Assembly: GCF_000215955.2 (NCBI RefSeq)
Contig: NZ_AFNV02000008.1
Coordinates: forward strand, 84,281 to 148,280
Direction of reading: 5' to 3'
Length of the DNA stretch: 64,000 bases
DNA from: Salinisphaera shabanensis E1L3A
GTDB lineage: Bacteria; Pseudomonadota; Gammaproteobacteria; Nevskiales; Salinisphaeraceae
A program made the position numbers and the translations under genes. The notes beneath the pieces were generated by a model. The model had not been told where the DNA came from. It searched no databases and was given only the letters and a program-made list of their open reading frames with translations. Each line of letters starts with the position of its first letter. Within the stretch, counting starts at the first letter, position 1. Below are positions 62,642 to 64,000 of this stretch, piece by piece.

Positions 62642-63667
62642 ATGCAACTCTATTGCTGCCCAGGATGCATCGGTGACGCCCAGCTGGAAATTCAGATTTT
62701 CCCTTTTTTAGGCGCTACTCGGGGCGACTGCTGTTTTTGCGGCTCATCAAACGTGCCTCTCATCGAGCCTTTCAAGTTATCAAATTATTTTGAGTCGCTC
62801 ATCGCCATCTATGAGTACGACCCCAATGGCGAACCACTCGTCGACTACCTCAAATCTGACTGGCGTCTTTTCGACCACGACGTGATGGATCGTGCTCATT
62901 CCAATGAACTATTAGCCGAAATACTCGACGACGGTGACATCGTACGGCAACGCTTTAGTCCGTCGCCTATGTACCATAGCCAAGGGCTTGGAGATTGGCA
63001 CGTCTTGCGCTTCGAGATGCTGCACCAAAACCGATGGTTCATGGATGTTCCATTCGATGATGCGAGACTACAAGGCATTCTTACGCATTTAATAGCGCGA
63101 GACATACAACCACGGTGGTTTAGAGCGCGCCTCATCGGCTCTCAAACGCCATTTGGCATCGAGGAGATGGGCGCACCTCCGAAGCACTTGGCTTCTTATG
63201 GACGGGCAAACCCGCCAGGCATCCCCTATCTCTACTTGGGGTCCAGACCGAATACAGCGGTTGCAGAAATAAGACCCCATACCGGCGAACTCGTTCGGGT
63301 CGCCGAGTTCGAACTCAATGACGGGCTTAAGCTGGCCGACTTCCGTGAACCGCGTAAAAGCGTTTCGCCGTTCCTCCTTGACGAACCAGAACTAATCGGC
63401 CAATTACTAGCGGATATCCCTTTTTTAGAGTGCTTGGGTCAAGAGCTTACCCGGCCGGTTTTGCCCAGTAGCTCCGCTATCGACTACATACCCAGCCAGT
63501 ACTTTTGCGAATTCATAAAAAAATGCCTATACGACGGAGTTATCTACCGAAGCTCCGTTAGCGACGGGATCAACCTAGCGCTATTCAGCCAGGAGGATGC
63601 AGACCCGAAGGCTATATCTACATATACGGTTAAAGACGTATCGGTGGAAATAGAAACGCAGCGATGA
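62642..63667 (+). CDS. RES-domain protein (putative NAD-degrading toxin) with N-terminal HEPN/RES-type domain
   Basis: A 341-residue protein. The N-terminus has two cysteine pairs (C5/C6/C9 and C30/C31/C33), like a zinc ribbon, and then a helical part that resembles the HEPN/RES N-terminal domain. The C-terminal RES domain (about 155-340) shows R161-x-R163, Y196-LYLGS and E209 (AVAEIRP), the conserved pattern of RES NAD phosphorylases/NADases. RES toxins normally pair with Xre antitoxins; none is adjacent. It follows sce7725 by 4 bases. It probably is the killing effector of the cassette. Confidence 0.82.
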   Translation: MQLYCCPGCIGDAQLEIQIFPFLGATRGDCCFCGSSNVPLIEPFKLSNYFESLIAIYEYDPNGEPLVDYLKSDWRLFDHDVMDRAHSNELLAEILDDGDIVRQRFSPSPMYHSQGLGDWHVLRFEMLHQNRWFMDVPFDDARLQGILTHLIARDIQPRWFRARLIGSQTPFGIEEMGAPPKHLASYGRANPPGIPYLYLGSRPNTAVAEIRPHTGELVRVAEFELNDGLKLADFREPRKSVSPFLLDEPELIGQLLADIPFLECLGQELTRPVLPSSSAIDYIPSQYFCEFIKKCLYDGVIYRSSVSDGINLALFSQEDADPKAISTYTVKDVSVEIETQR

Positions 63668-63910
63668 CACCTTTCAGTAGACGCCGCTGGACATCGAAGG
63701 AAGAGAGTCTTGTGGGCCGGCATCAGCGTCGGTGTGAAGTTTTATGGATATGATTTTGAATCAGGTGACTGAGTTCAGGTGACAGTATATGTAACTCCGA
63801 ATTGTTCGAAGCGATTACCGCAACCTTCTGTGCCGATCGGCTAAATTACGTCATCCTCACCGGATGACTTTGCGGCTTTCGGCGACGGCGAAATCGCCTG
63901 CAAATGAACG
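63668..63910. other. Non-coding gap after the RES gene
   Basis: A short hairpin (GTCATCC-N5-GGATGAC at 63850-63868, followed by TTT) may end transcription. A second copy of CTGAGTTCAG is at 63769-63778. No gene was seen. Confidence 0.45.
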
Positions 63911-64000
63911 CTAGTTCAATGGCGTGCAGTGGGACGCAAGCCACTGCGCAACCTGCGCTTCTGAGTACCGCTCGTCCGGGATTAAGCAACATTCTTTCTG
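63911..64000 (-). CDS. C-terminal end of a gene running off the window, unknown product
   Basis: The last 29 codons before a TAG on the minus strand read QKECCLIPDERYSEAQ followed by VAQWLASHCTPLN. The composition looks like a normal soluble protein and no stop interrupts it to the edge. No family can be assigned from so short a piece. Confidence 0.4.
   Translation of the reverse strand, partial: QKECCLIPDERYSEAQVAQWLASHCTPLN

Noticed and set aside
1..64000. tRNA, rRNA, CRISPR array, insertion sequence, riboswitch or replication origin
   Set aside because: Looked for by eye; no cloverleaf, repeat-spacer pattern, transposase or DnaA-box cluster was found. A tool search could still find weak cases.

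Overview
The window is a high-GC (visibly about 60-65 %) Gram-negative chromosome segment. TonB receptors, ExbB/ExbD-like proteins, periplasmic and Tat-exported redox proteins and sigma-54 regulators point to Proteobacteria, most likely a gammaproteobacterium (Salinisphaera-like is a guess from the mix of genes, not a demonstrated placement). No rRNA, tRNA, CRISPR array, insertion sequence or replication origin was seen.

Layout. 0-9.7 kb is ordinary metabolism: two tandem 2-oxoglutarate/Fe(II) oxygenases, a rubredoxin, an MHYT-GGDEF-EAL signalling protein, a crotonase, a thioesterase, and a SulP transporter with a universal stress protein. 9.7-11.6 kb is a formaldehyde-detoxification pair (gfa plus a zinc alcohol dehydrogenase). 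11.8-47.1 kb is a large quinoprotein (PQQ) region. It holds an M48 protease, a fused SoxYZ-like carrier and its metallo-hydrolase; a cytochrome c and a frameshifted flavocytochrome-c-type flavoprotein; a four-gene ExbB/ExbD-like membrane module; a taurine-type ABC transporter running directly into a PedB-PedA2-PedA1-PedC type ABC transporter; a TetR regulator with two DUF4442 proteins; two TonB receptors and a PepSY protein; a MoxY-type kinase with a NarL-type regulator; an aldehyde dehydrogenase; an AcoR-type sigma-54 activator; pqqBCD; a ParDE toxin-antitoxin pair; pqqE and pqqA on the other strand; and an NtrB/NtrC-type pair. No PQQ-dependent dehydrogenase lies inside the window.

How it may work together. 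The PedABC-type transporter family, a PepSY protein next to a TonB receptor and the kinase/regulator pair match what is known of rare-earth-element uptake and sensing in alcohol-oxidising bacteria. My reading is that this locus supplies cofactor (PQQ), metal (lanthanide) and electron-transfer accessories to a quinoprotein alcohol dehydrogenase encoded elsewhere, with gfa/adh and the aldehyde dehydrogenase removing the aldehyde product. Near-consensus sigma-54 promoters precede both pqqB and pqqA, and three 15-bp repeats spaced about three helical turns apart lie upstream of pqqA.

47-60.5 kb is mixed: two paralogous membrane proteins, a frameshifted quinone oxidoreductase, LysR and SDR genes, an autoregulated XRE-cupin/AzlCD operon, a KAS III enzyme, a rhodanese/flavoprotein pair and an iron-siderophore type ABC importer. 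From about 60.5 kb the base composition becomes more AT-rich. An sce7726-sce7725-RES three-gene cassette, with a PD-(D/E)XK-like nuclease motif and an NAD-degrading toxin domain, sits there and looks like a transferred conflict or defence module. A partial gene runs off the right edge.

Two genes (the flavoprotein near 18 kb and the quinone oxidoreductase near 49.8 kb) are each exactly one base short of an open frame, so either real decay or sequence error is possible.
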